Below are positions 51,910 to 61,932 of a stretch of 64,000 nt of DNA, in pieces. Made by a program: the position numbers and the translations under genes. Positions within the stretch are counted from its first letter, which is position 1, and each line of letters opens with the position of its first letter. Origin of the DNA: Macrostomum hystrix (Eukaryota; Platyhelminthes; Macrostomidae); assembly GCA_950097015.1 (NCBI GenBank), contig CATNEN010000024.1, positions 3,582,501 through 3,646,500 of the forward strand, in the 5' to 3' direction. The notes beneath the pieces are model-generated. The model did not search any database. It worked only from the letters and a program-made list of their open reading frames with translations, and was not told where the DNA came from.

Positions 51910-52614
51910 CAGACACTACTAGATAGAATGACCAGACACTAAGAGAGAATGACCAGACACTAAGAGAGAATGACCAGACACTAAGAGAGAATGACCAGAC
52001 ACTACTAGAGAGAATGACCAGACACTACTAGAGAGAATGACCAGACACTACTAGAGAGAATGACCAGACACTACGAGAGAGAATGACCAGAAACTTCGAG
52101 AGAGAATGACCAGAAACTACGAGAGACGATGACCAGACACTAAATAATTACTAGACACTACTAGAGAGATTGACCAGACACTACTAGAGAGAATGACCAG
52201 ACACTACTAGAAAGAATGAGCAGAAACTAGAGAAAGACCACCCACTACGAGAGAGAATTACCAGAAACTATGAGAGACGATGACCAGACAGTAGAGAATT
52301 ACCAGAAACTACGAGAGACGATGACCAGACACTAAATAATTACTAGACACTACTAGAGAGATTGACCAGACACTACTAGAGAGAATGACCAGACACTACT
52401 AGAAAGAATGAGCAGAAACTAGAGAAAGACCACCCACTACGAGAGAGAATTACCAGAAACTACGAGAGACGATGACCAGACAGTAGAGAATTACCAGAAA
52501 CTACGAGAGACGATGACCAGACACTAAATAATTACTAGACACTACTAGAGAGAATGACCAGAAACTACAAGAGACGATGACCAGACAGTAGAGAATGACT
52601 AGAAACTACGAGAC
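51910..52614. repeat. 23-bp tandem array with 192-bp higher-order repeat
   Basis: The unit is about ACTAGAGAGAATGACCAGAC plus ACT. A block starting TAAATAATTACTAGACACTA recurs at 52141, 52333 and 52525, exactly 192 bases apart. Confidence 0.94.
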
Positions 52615-52668
52615 ACCGACTTGGGTTATTCTCCGAAGCAAAATATATTTGTTTCACGGTTTGTCGCA

Positions 52669-53039
52669 TCAGCCCTCCTGCTGGCCACTCTCACTTTTCC
52701 CACGCTTTTGTTCCAAGAAACGAGAGTCCACCTCTTCCAAACCCAGCTCCCTGGGTTTTCCTACGTCGGGGAAAAAAGTCCCTCCCTCCTATTCCTGTTT
52801 TAGCCATCCCGAAAAAAGAAGAGAAAAGAATTATCCCAAGCCAGAAGACGACTGTCGGCTGGAGACCCGGAATCCGCATCTGCAGGGACAGTCGGTCCTG
52901 TCAGGACCTCGCCAGGCTAACAGGTTATGACAGCCCCGGCGCCCGATAGTCTAACTAGAGGGTTCGCGGAGGCTGGCCGCGGGTGGGGATCGGGTTGGTT
53001 TTGGAGCGAGAGATCCCGCGGCGGGGGGCCGCTTGGTCC
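52669..53039 (-). other. GC-rich island with possible minus-strand terminal exons
   Basis: The island (about 52660-53170) contains a possible exon 53039-52956 (acceptor ctcttcccag, Pro/Arg-rich, weak gttaga donor) and a possible last exon 52760-52669 encoding KPRELGLEEVDSRFLEQKRG and KSESGQQEG then TGA. The phases fit each other and also fit the candidate exons at 55611-55890. The signals are weak and no family is recognised, so this is only a suggestion. Confidence 0.2.
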
Positions 53040-53706
53040 CTGGGAAGAGGAGGGCGACGATGTGAAAAAAAACTGTGGGAGACCGGAGTGGGACAAGGGG
53101 GAGTGAGGTGGGACTGGCCGTTCTGACAAAGTAGGACCTCTGGAGAGCATTCCACATGACTCCCTTGTAGCCCCATCCCGTGTTCGCAATGGATCTATAA
53201 AATAACGATAACAGATGTACAAATTTATAGACGAGAAGCAATTGCTGCAGAAATGTCTGAAGACGGGACAAGAACTTATGCAAATTGCAAGCGATCGTTA
53301 AGTGTGCGTGTGACCTCTCGACCGGGCGGCCTATAGCTTGTCATTTATATTATTCAGGCAATCGAAGTTACTTTTTTGGCCCATTTCACCTTTGGAGCGA
53401 AAGAATAACTATGACGCAACACTGGGAAGGATTGTGTACATCCTTCCTATTTGTTTCACGTAGAGCTAAAATTGTAAACTTGTAAACTATTTTCAGCCAG
53501 CTGCAGGACGCTTGCGCGAATCTGAATGTCAATGTGATTTCTGCCATTTGTGCTGTAACACGATCTATAACTTTGTAATGAGATTCTTGAACAATTGCTT
53601 TTGCCAACTATCAGAGGGAGGAATTTAGAATAACTAAATAACAATTGTGTATTAATTGGGAATAATGGGCCTGGGGTGGATGGCCCGAGAGAGGAACATA
53701 TTTTAG
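53040..53706. other. Intergenic stretch right of the GC-rich island
   Basis: GC-rich to about 53170, then ordinary AT-rich sequence. No convincing feature. Confidence 0.4.
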
Positions 53707-54189
53707 TTGGAACACCTGTGTTTGGGACATATGTGGCTGGATTCCTGTGGCTGGAATACCTGTGGCTGGATTACCTGTGGTTGGAATACCTGTGGCTGGA
53801 TTACCTGTGGTTGGAATACCTGTGGCTGGAATACCTGTGGCTGGAATACCTGTGGCTGGAATACCTGTGGCTGGATTACCTGTGGCTGGATTACCTGTGG
53901 CTGTAATACCTGTGGCTAGAATACCTGTAGCTGGAATACCTGTGGCTGGAATACCTGTGGCTGGAATACCTGTAGCTGGAATACCTGTGGCTGGAATACC
54001 TGTGGCTGGAATACCTGTGGCTGGAATACCTGTGGCTGGAATACCTGTGGCTGGAATACCTGTGGCTGGAATACCTATGGCTGGAATACCTGTGGCTGGA
54101 ATACCTGTGGCTGGAATACCTGTGGCTGGAATACCTATGGCTGGAATACCTATGGCTGGAATACCTGTGGCTGGAATACCTGTGGCTGG
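53707..54189. repeat. 15-bp tandem array, left part
   Basis: Unit ACCTGTGGCTGGAAT, about 31 copies, interrupted on the right by a SINE-B insertion and continued at 54554-54652. Confidence 0.97.
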
Positions 54190-54553
54190 GGGGTGAGTGG
54201 CAGAGCGGTTAACGCGTTTGCCTCTCGCACCACGGTCCCTAAGTTCGATTACACGGCGAGGCCACATTTATTTGGGACGCAGCCGCGGAGAGAAGGCTTT
54301 GGGGCTTGTCGTGCAATTGACGCCCTTGAGGGCCAACCTCCAAGACACAGTGAAATGTACACTGCCTGACGATGAGAAAGTCAGGGCAGATGTACACACC
54401 TGTGTGAGCGAATGCCTGCGTACAGTATTTGTGTGCGTGTGTGCTCAGGAGTCAGCGAAATGGGCAGAATTGCCTCCTCGCTGGCTGCGGGTCTAGTGTC
54501 ACCAAATGATGTGCCATTGCCCGCAGCCCTCCTGCAATTATTACTATTATTAT
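54190..54553 (+). mobile_element. SINE-B copy inserted in a tandem array
   Basis: The most complete SINE-B copy: head GGGTGAGTGGCAGAGCGGTT, AACGCGTTTGCCTCTCGCAC, a B-box-like AAGTTCGATTACACGG, body, and tail ATTATTACTATTATT. The 15-bp array lies on both sides, so this is a clear insertion. Confidence 0.93.
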
Positions 54554-54652
54554 ACCTGTGGCTGGAATACCTGTGGCTGGAATACCTGTGGCTGGAATAC
54601 CTGTGGCTGGAATACCTATGGCTGGAATACATGTGGCTGGAATACCTGAGAA
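54554..54652. repeat. 15-bp tandem array, right part
   Basis: Six or seven more copies of ACCTGTGGCTGGAAT after the SINE, some with ATGTGG or CTATGG variants. Confidence 0.95.
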
Positions 54653-55349
54653 AAAGCTCAGAAGCTGTAAGAAAATTCAAGCTAGAAAGCCTACTAAAAG
54701 CAGCTTCCTGAAACTTTAAATCAAATTCCGGGCACCCGTTGTGACGACTCTCTGTCCGTAGAGAGTCTTTGTTCGGATCAATGGCTCCAAACCAACAAAC
54801 ACAGTTTCAACTAAGAGAAATGTATGCTTGAGATGTCTAAAACTAGATAAGGCCATCGTTGGCGTCTGTGATTGCATGGCCAGACACGAGCGATGAAAGA
54901 GGCAGAGACAAGAATCAGAAATGTGGAAGCCGCGCGTTTCTGCTTTTTAAACAGCAGCAATGAAAGCCAAAAGAAACAGGTTCAACCCCTGGGACTCGTT
55001 TCTCTCCTCTCTCTGGATCTGATCGTAATCAACAGGCAGGAAAAATCTGGAAATCGATCCACAGAAACTGACGGGCCATCCGCAGTTAAGGGTGGAGAGA
55101 AATAATTTGGTCAGCAAGGTGATTGAACGCGAGGATGGTCTGGAAGTCGTCAGAATGTTGGGTAAAAAAATCAACGTTTTACTCATCCGATGACCGCTTC
55201 ATAAATCATATATTCTTATTCATATTTGTATTCAAGCTAGAACGAACGAAACAGCTATTGAAATTTGAATTAATTATGAACAAAAAATTTGACAGTCAAT
55301 AAGAATTGTCGAACTAGTTGCAAATCGGGTGGGACATAGACTAATATTG
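54653..55349. other. Intergenic, no firm feature
   Basis: A minus-strand open stretch at about 55083-55155 (QTILAFNHLADQIISLHP) looks faintly coding but does not fit the phase of the candidate exons at 55611. Confidence 0.35.
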
Positions 55350-55508
55350 TGTACAGCTGTTCAGTCTGTGGACTGAAGCTGGTACCTATTTTTATGCTAT
55401 TTAAACTGACGGCACTAGCGACTCAGATCTCTTGCTCAATGGCACAAACTGTTTTGCTTAGGTCTAAGATTCGAACTCCCGACTTCTCGTACGGTAGTCA
55501 GAAAGCTT
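55350..55508 (-). mobile_element. SINE-A copy, shortened
   Basis: Minus-strand head with GTCGGGAGTTCGAATCTTAG, body with GAGCAAGAGATCTGAGTC, and the decayed palindrome CAGTCTGTGGACTG at 55362-55375. Confidence 0.7.
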
Positions 55509-55610
55509 CGATTGGGAAAAGGTAATTAAATTTGACAGATATTTTTTATAATTTGGACAGAAATTATTAGATCAGTTTTCTAACATTATTTAAAGGGTAA
55601 AATTACTCAC

Positions 55611-55890
55611 CAAAGTTGGCGGTCAAAATTTTCGAACGCGCCCCAGCAAAACTCCTCATTCCCAACTCCTCCCCGTCAAAAAAATCCCCAAACCCGACGG
55701 CGTCACTCGGACGGGGCGGAATGGGGAAAACTTTTCGTTCTGTAAAAAGGAAAGAAAGAGAGAATTCAAAGAGGGGAGGCGCCATAACCTTGAAGATCGG
55801 CCGCCGCCGCCGCAGCCGCCGCCGCCGCCAATGCCTCTTCGGCAGCCTGCGTCGCCACGGCCGAGTGAATATTTGTGAATGCATGTCTGG
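55611..55890 (-). CDS. Candidate two exons of an unidentified minus-strand gene
   Basis: Exon A 55890-55789 follows a pyrimidine-rich acceptor and encodes RHAFTNIHSAVATQAAEEAL, a run of ten Ala and ADLQ. Exon B 55739-55611 follows a very strong acceptor (tttctttcctttttacag) and encodes RKVFPIPPRPSDAVGFGDFF then DGEELGMRSFAGARSKIL and TANF, ending at a strong gtgagt donor. The two join in phase across a 49-base intron, but exon A's donor (gttatg) is weak. The stretch is GC-rich and open, unlike its surroundings. I do not recognise the protein. It would run divergent to the PRRX-like gene. Confidence 0.35.
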
Positions 55891-56420
55891 CTGCCCCGAC
55901 GGATCGTGATGAGAAGAAAAAAAGGCGGCTCCTTATTTCATAACGCAGACTAAACATCGTGCCTGGGGGCCGACAATGCCCTGCAGTTGCTTAACACACA
56001 TGCATACATACACATCATTATTTTAAGATGCGATTGCGAGACAGAAAAACATTTCTATTATTGAGGATTTGAATGCGAAAATATGTCAGGAATAAACGTG
56101 CGTGAATGTAAATAACTGAAAGAAAAACCACTTAATAAAATCAGAGAGGAAGAGAGGGAGATTTTAAGAAAAAAACATATTTGGGATAAAGAGAAGGAGA
56201 GTGAGAGGATTAGACAGGTCGAGTGAGAGGATTAAGACAGGTCGAGTGAGAGGATTACGACAGGTATAGTGAGAGGATTACGACAGGTATAGTGAGATGA
56301 AGAGAGGGAGAGTGAGAGGAAGAGCGATAGAGTGAGATGAAGAGAGGGAGAGTGACGGGAATATAGGGACAGTCAGAGGAAGAGAGCCAGGGAGGGAGTG
56401 TCTGGGAAATATAATTAAGC
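55891..56420. other. Region upstream of the hAT element, GA-rich repeat
   Basis: At about 56195-56400 there is a degenerate array of AGTGAGAGGATTA and AGAGAGGGAGAGTGAGA phrases. No exon seen. Confidence 0.6.
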
Positions 56421-56428
56421 ATCTAGTA

Positions 56429-57040
56429 CAGAGGTCGGCAAACTTATTAGCTAGTGGGTCAAAAAGAGAACCTAAAAGACGATAGCGGGCTGAATTGACT
56501 GTAGAAAATATGAGACAGGGGAGAGATAAGACTCATGAGAGATGAGACAGCGGAGAGATGTAACGGCGGAGAGATGAGACCGAGGAGAGATGACACACGG
56601 GAGAGATGACACACGGGAGAGATGAGACATGGAAGATATGAGACAACGGAGAGATGAGATACGGGAGGGATAAGACACGGAAGAGATGAGACACGGGAGA
56701 GATGACACACGGGAGAGATGAGACATGGAAGATATGAGACAACGGAGAGATGAGATACGGGAGGGATGAGACTCTGGATAGATTAGAAGGCGGAGAGATG
56801 AGACGGTGGAGAGATAAGATAGCGGAGAGATGAGACGCGGGAGAGATGAGACACAGGAGAGATGAGACAGAGGAGAGATGAGACACAAGAGAGATAAGAC
56901 ACGGAAGATATGAGACACGGGAGAGACGAGACAGGGGAAAGATGAAACAGGATACTGTAAGTGTCGGAAGGGGCAACGGGCCGGATTTGGGAGCTTCGAG
57001 GGCCGCATCTGGCCCGCGGGCCGGAGTTTGCCGATCCCTG
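56429..57040. mobile_element. hAT-type MITE (non-autonomous DNA transposon)
   Basis: The left end reads CAGAGGTCGGCAAACT and the right end, reversed, CAGGGATCGGCAAACT. This is the terminal inverted repeat type of hAT/Charlie-like elements. A perfect 8-bp target duplication, ATCTAGTA, flanks it at 56421-56428 and 57041-57048, as expected for hAT. No transposase frame is present. The inside is mostly a 16-bp tandem repeat (56515-56945). The element ends 237 bases before the PRRX-like ATG. Confidence 0.9.
56515..56945 (-). repeat. 16-bp minisatellite inside the hAT MITE
   Basis: Degenerate repeats of GAGATGAGACACGGGA with the variant GAGACAGGGGAGA. Reverse-complemented, this is the same unit, with the same C/G variants, as the array at 3730-4694. 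Confidence 0.9.
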
Positions 57041-57048
57041 ATCTAGTA

Positions 57049-57277
57049 TATAAGAATTAATCTGAATTTTAAGTAAACAATCGAATAAAATATAGTATTT
57101 AAAATAAAATTCCAGAAACGCGGCTGAAAGCGAAGTCGCTTATCAATTTCCCATTGGCTGTTAACCACACAAATAAAGAGTGGAATGTTTATGAAGGGGA
57201 GGGGGTGGGCGGCTGCTGGCTGGCCTCTCATTGGTCCTGCCTATAGAGGGCCCCTCCAAAATTTCTTCAGTTGAAGA
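57049..57277 (+). promoter_or_regulatory. Proximal upstream region of the PRRX-like gene
   Basis: 229 bases between the hAT target duplication and the first ATG. Contains CCTATAGAGGG at about 57240, but no promoter element can be assigned firmly. Confidence 0.3.
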
Positions 57278-57602
57278 ATGAATACAAAAAGTTGTCGGAC
57301 AAAGTTCTGTCTAGATAGTAAACGGCAGAGAACAAAAGTTTTCATGGAGCCGTGGCATTCAGCGAAGCAGCCAGTGAGCAGCGAGATGTTCAGCATGAGC
57401 AGTCACCTGGCCAACCTGGACAGCCGGATCCAGACCTGGCTGGCCGTGGCCGAGACCAGGCCGTGTTTCCCGGCGATGCCGGCTGCGGCTGCCGCGGGAT
57501 CGTCCACTGACGACGCCTCCGATTTGTACTCGGACGGGCGGGCCAGCGTCAGCCGGACTTCACCCGACGCTGAAGTCGGTCACGTGACGCCGCAAGGTGT
57601 CC
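57278..57602 (+). CDS. PRRX1: PRRX-like exon 1
   Basis: ATG at 57278 has an in-frame TGA two codons upstream. A second ATG at 57344 ([10 protein letters not shown]) could be the true start. The exon encodes [20 protein letters not shown], an Ala tract and a Ser/Asp-rich stretch. The best donor is gtgagt at 57603; an alternative gtgtcc at 57597 keeps the same phase and removes two residues. Confidence 0.75.
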
Positions 57603-60227
57603 GTGAGTACCTGGCGCTTGTTTCTCGTTGGTTCCACACAAAAAAATAATAAAACTAACTGATTTCACCAGCCCGATTGGGCCATATGTGTAGCCGACAG
57701 CACAGCCGCATCTCAAGGCTGCTTACGGCTATTCAGTCCATGGACTAGAGGGACGCCACACCCACCGTCAACTACCCCATCTGCAATGCTAGTACCCATT
57801 AAACAGCTGGGTGAAATGAAGCAATGCAGAATTAAGTGTCTTGCTAAGGGACACATATTGTTTTACTGGAGTCGGGATTCGAACCCCCGATGCCCGACGC
57901 CCAAACCGCTAGGCTACCACCCCTCCTAGAAATAGAATTCATTCTTCACCCAGCCGGGCCTGGTTTACAGCTTCCATTTCACCAATCCGCAGCAGCCACT
58001 CAGATGCGGCAGTCTGAAAATAAATTTCAAAGACAACCGGCAGCATCAAAAGCGTCCGTTCCTCTTCTGGCCGATCGAACTGACGAAGGTCAAGAAGATC
58101 GGTGCCGCCTTGTCGAGAAGAGCGCCAACGACCAGGAAAGCGTAGACGAGGATGAAGACGAATTCGGCCGCGAGGAAACAGACGAGATGCCCCTAGCAAC
58201 TGGGGGTGTCGCCTCGGAGCCTCATTCCGGCAAAAGCGACTGCAGTTTGGCCGACAAACGGACCAACTGCGCCAAGGCCAGGCGACACAGGACCTCCTTC
58301 ACCAGGTGAGTGATTGATCCGGTCCTTGGGATTTGAGAGTATCAGCCCAGGGATTTGAGAGTATCAGCCCAGGGATTTGAGAGTATCAGCCGAGGGGTTT
58401 GAGAGTATCAGCCCAGGGATTTGAGAGTATCAGCCGAAGGATTTGAGAGTATCAGCCCAGGGGTTTGAGAGTATCAGCCCAGGAATTTGAGAGTATCAGC
58501 CCAGGGGTTTGAGAGTATCAGCCCAGGGATTTGAGAGTAACAGCCCAGGGATTTGAGAGTATCAGCCCAGGGATTTGAGAGTATCAGCCCAGGGATTTAA
58601 GAGTATCAGCCCAGGGATTTGAGAGTATCAGCCCAGGGATTTAAGAGTATCAGCCCAGGGGTTTGAGAGTATCAGCCCAGGGATTTGAGAGTATCAGCCG
58701 AAGAATTTGAGAGTATCAGCTGTAGGATTTGAGAGTATCAGCCCAGGGATTTGAGAGTATCAGCCCAGGGATTTGAGAGTATCAGCCCAGGGATTTGAGA
58801 GTATCAGCCCAGGGATTTGGGAGTATTAGCCGTAGGATTTGAGAGTATCAGCCCAGGGATTTGGGAGTATCAGCCGTAGGATTTGAGAGTATCAGCCCAG
58901 GGATTTGAGAGTTTCAGCCGAGGGGTTTGAGAGTAACAGCCCAGGGATTTGAGAGTTTCAGCCGAGGGGTTTGAGAGTATCAGCCGTAGGATTTGAGAGT
59001 ATCAGCCCAGGGATTTGAGAGTTTCAGCCGAGGGGTTTGAGAGTAACAGCCCAGGGATTTGAGAGTATCAGCCCAGGGGTTTGAGAGCTGAAATTTGTCA
59101 CCGCATACAAGCTCGTATATCGCTTAGAACTTCTCTGAAAAAAGTTCATAGCTGTAAGGGTACTCTCTTTAATTCGCCGCGCGAAATATGATGCCGATTC
59201 TCTCCTCTAGTTTACTAGAGTCTTCATTCTATGCGTCTAGTTAAAAAGGCACTTGGATGAATGCTAAATTAAATTTGTCTTCTTCCTGTGCGAAATGAGC
59301 CTTAAAAGTGCGCATGAACTTGTATGAAGCACTGATTTATTTTTTTTTATCAGTACAAAGAAGTTAGTTGAAAGTTGGTTGATGAAAGGGTGGAAAATGT
59401 TGATACTAATAGTGGACTTTCACGAAAATCGGCCAGGCCATTCGGTTTGGGAGCTGTCGTGATCCCCAGGGGGAAATAGCGTTGTCTTTCTACTGTTCAA
59501 GCAAGTTTCACACAAGTGTTGTAGATGTTAGAGACGATGTTGAGGAACCTGGATTAACTCTATAGATAGATTCTAGATGCTGGACGAATCTGAAGGAACC
59601 TCTGTACCAACTCAAAGCCCGCCATAATTTACTAAAACAAGCCCCGAAACCAAATCCCGAAACAGCGCTCAGCTGTCGGCCCTCGAGAACGTGTTCGAGC
59701 ACACGCACTACCCGGACGCGTTCCTGCGCGAAGATCTGGCCCGCAGCATCCGCCTGACCGAGGCCCGAGTGCAGGTCTGGTTCCAGAACAGGCGCGCCAA
59801 GTTTCGTCGGGTCGAGCGTCGGAAGCACGAAGATCTAGCACCGATCGGCGGCGGTCACGACGCCAGACGGTCGGCAGTGGCGTCGGGAATGTCACCCGAC
59901 CTGCCGAGGCCAACACCGCCTCAGCTACAACAGCAGCAGCAGCAGCAGCAGCTCCAACAGCCAACCTGTTGGACTGGAATGCCACCAGTCGGCAGCCATC
60001 AGCAGCATCAGCATCAGCACGAGCATCAGGCTAGTCAGCAGCAGAATTCATTCAACGCACTAGCCGCTGCCGCAGCTTACGGAGGCCATGTCCTGCCCGG
60101 CCTGCCGTTTCCGACGTCGCTGTACGCGGCCGCAGCAGCCAGCAGGCATCAGCATCAGCAGCAGCAGCAGCAGCCACTGCAAGCACAATACCACAGCACA
60201 ATGGAGCAACCGTATCTCAGCATGTGA
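57278..60227 (+). CDS. PRRX1: Paired-class homeobox transcription factor, PRRX-like, three exons
   Basis: Gene span; exons 57278-57602, 57954-58305 and 59666-60227 give 412 residues (390 if the ATG at 57344 is used). The homeodomain is at about 217-276 and begins [16 protein letters not shown] after splicing. It has Gln50 ([13 protein letters not shown]) and [13 protein letters not shown]. The ALE, HYPDAF, REDLAR and KFRRxER residues fit PRRX better than PHOX2, ALX or SHOX. Residues [11 protein letters not shown] near the N-terminus resemble the conserved FSVSHLLDLEE motif of PRRX. PRRX proteins are nuclear regulators of mesenchymal or mesodermal development. The C-terminus has poly-Gln and His/Gln tracts and no recognisable OAR domain. 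The gene symbol is by best family; PHOX2 is the main alternative. Confidence 0.82.
57668..57926 (-). mobile_element. SINE-A copy filling PRRX-like intron 1
   Basis: Minus-strand head GGTGGTAGCCTAGCGGTTTG and GGGGGTTCGAATCCCGAC; body with CAGTCCATGGACTA at 57734-57747. It covers about 259 of 351 intron bases and ends 27 bases before the exon 2 acceptor. Confidence 0.85.
57954..58305 (+). CDS. PRRX1: PRRX-like exon 2 (acidic linker, start of homeodomain)
   Basis: Acceptor ttcttcacccag, phase 1 in; donor gtgagt at 58306, phase 2 out. It encodes a Gln-rich part, an acidic run ([17 protein letters not shown]) and the homeodomain N-terminal arm [12 protein letters not shown] second acceptor-like site ends at 57970 but is in the wrong phase. 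The upstream intron is mostly a SINE. Confidence 0.78.
58322..59088. repeat. 22-bp tandem array in PRRX-like intron 2
   Basis: Unit GAGAGTATCAGCCCAGGGAT plus TT, about 35 copies with variants CCGAGG and CCGTAGG. It starts 17 bases after the exon 2 donor. Confidence 0.96.
59089..59665 (-). other. PRRX-like intron 2, remainder, with repeat C
   Basis: Bases 59395-59500 match dispersed repeat C on the minus strand (GGACTTTCACGAAAATCGG, CATTCGGTTTGGGAGCT). The rest is unique. Confidence 0.55.
59666..60227 (+). CDS. PRRX1: PRRX-like exon 3 (rest of homeodomain, Q/H-rich tail)
   Basis: Acceptor cccgaaacag; the first base completes Ser10 of the homeodomain. Encodes [40 protein letters not shown], poly-Gln, His/Gln repeats, Ala-rich patches and MEQPYLSM before TGA at 60225-60227. 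The Q and H tracts are coded by uninterrupted CAG/CAT-rich DNA, so their length probably varies. Confidence 0.9.
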
Positions 60228-60704
60228 AGCCTTAGGCCAAGACTGTGAAAATATAATAGACTGAGTTTCGTGACTCACGAAGTCGCTTGGTAAAGCTGCT
60301 CGATAGTGAATTAGTAGAAGCTAGACGTCTGCATTTTCCCTATAAAAAGCTCAAAAAGTTATATATGTTTGCCTAACCCAATTAAAACAGGAAAGAAGAA
60401 GAAAACTATTTACAGTATATATGCTTTATCTGCAGCACCGTCAGGTTGCTTGTATTCTATCTACAACTTGTAATACTTCCATGAATATTTGCTACCCATA
60501 TCTGTAAATGTACTTCCTCATTTTGTAATACCTAATTTAAAACATACGTTATTTTTTTAACCGACAAAAAAAACTATTCCTAAAACAATGCAGAATATTG
60601 AAAATTCTTCAGAAAAAAACTAAGCGATAAATTCCTAACTTGGCAAGTTAACTTCGCGACCATTTCCAACACTGAAAAATTCGTAAACCTAGTCGTAGTG
60701 GGAA
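60228..60704 (+). other. 3' flank of the PRRX-like gene
   Basis: AT-rich probable 3' UTR. ATTAAA at 60381-60386 is a possible polyadenylation signal. Confidence 0.4.
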
Positions 60705-61932
60705 TTGAGCTAATTGGGAAATGAGCTAGTTGGGAATTGAGCTAATTGCGAATTGAGCTAATTGGGAATTGAGCTAATTGGGAATTGAGCTAATTAGAAT
60801 TGAGCTAATTGGGAATTGAGCTAGTTGGGAATTGAGCTAATTGGGAATTGAGCTAGTTGGGAATTGAGCTAATTGGGAATTGAGCTAGTTGGGAATTGAG
60901 CTAATTGGGAATTGAGCTAGTTGGGAATTGAGCTAATTGGGAATTGAGCTAATTGGGAATTCAGCCAATTGGGAATTGAGCTAGTTGGGAATTGAGCTAA
61001 TTGGGAATTGAGCTAATTGGGAATTGAGCTAGTTGGGAATTGAGCTAATTGGGAATTGAGCTAATTGGGAATTGAGCTAATTGGGAATTGAGCTAATTGC
61101 GAATTGAGCTAATTGGGAATTCAGCCAATTGGGAATTGAGCTAATTGGGAATTGAGCTAATTGCGAATTGAGCTAATTGGGAATTGAGCTAGTTAGAATT
61201 GAGCTAATTGGGAATTGAGCTAGTTAGAATTGAGCTAATTGGGAATTGAGCTAGTTGGGAATTGAGCTAATTGGGAATTGAGCTAGTTAGAATTGAGCTA
61301 ATTGGGAATTGAGCTAATTGGGAATTGAGCTAATTGGGAATTGAGCTAATTGCGAATTGAGCTAATTGGGAATTGAGCTAATTGCGAATTGAGCTAATTG
61401 GGAATTGAGCTAGATGGGAATTGAGCTAATTGGGAATTGAGCTAGTTGGGAATTGAGCTAATTGCGAATTGAGCTAATTGCGAATTGAGCTAATTGGGAA
61501 TTGAGCTAGTTAGAATTGAGCTAATTGGGAATTGAGCTAGTTGGGAATTGAGCTAATTGCGAATTGAGCTAATTGGGAATTGAGCTAATTGGGAATTGAG
61601 CTAATTGGGAATTGAGCTAATTGCGAATTGAGCTAATTGGGAATTGAGCTAATTGGGAATTGAGCTAATTGGGAATTGAGCTAGATGGGAATTGAGCTAA
61701 TTGGGAATTGAGCTAGTTGGGAATTGAGCTAATTGCGAATTGAGCTAATTGGGAATTGAGCTAATTGGGAATTGAGCTAATTGGGAATTGAGCTAATTGC
61801 GAATTGAGCTAATTGGGAATTGAGCTAATTGCGAATTGAGCTAATTGGGAATTGAGCTAGATGGGAATTGAGCTAATTGGGAATTGAGCTAGATGGGAAT
61901 TGAGCTAATTGGGAATTGAGCTAGTTGGGAAC
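60705..61932. repeat. 16-bp tandem array, about 77 copies
   Basis: Unit GGGAATTGAGCTAATT with variants AGTT, GCGAATTG and a 14-bp deletion form AGAATTGAGCTAATT. It is AT-rich and includes self-complementary AATT motifs. Confidence 0.97.
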
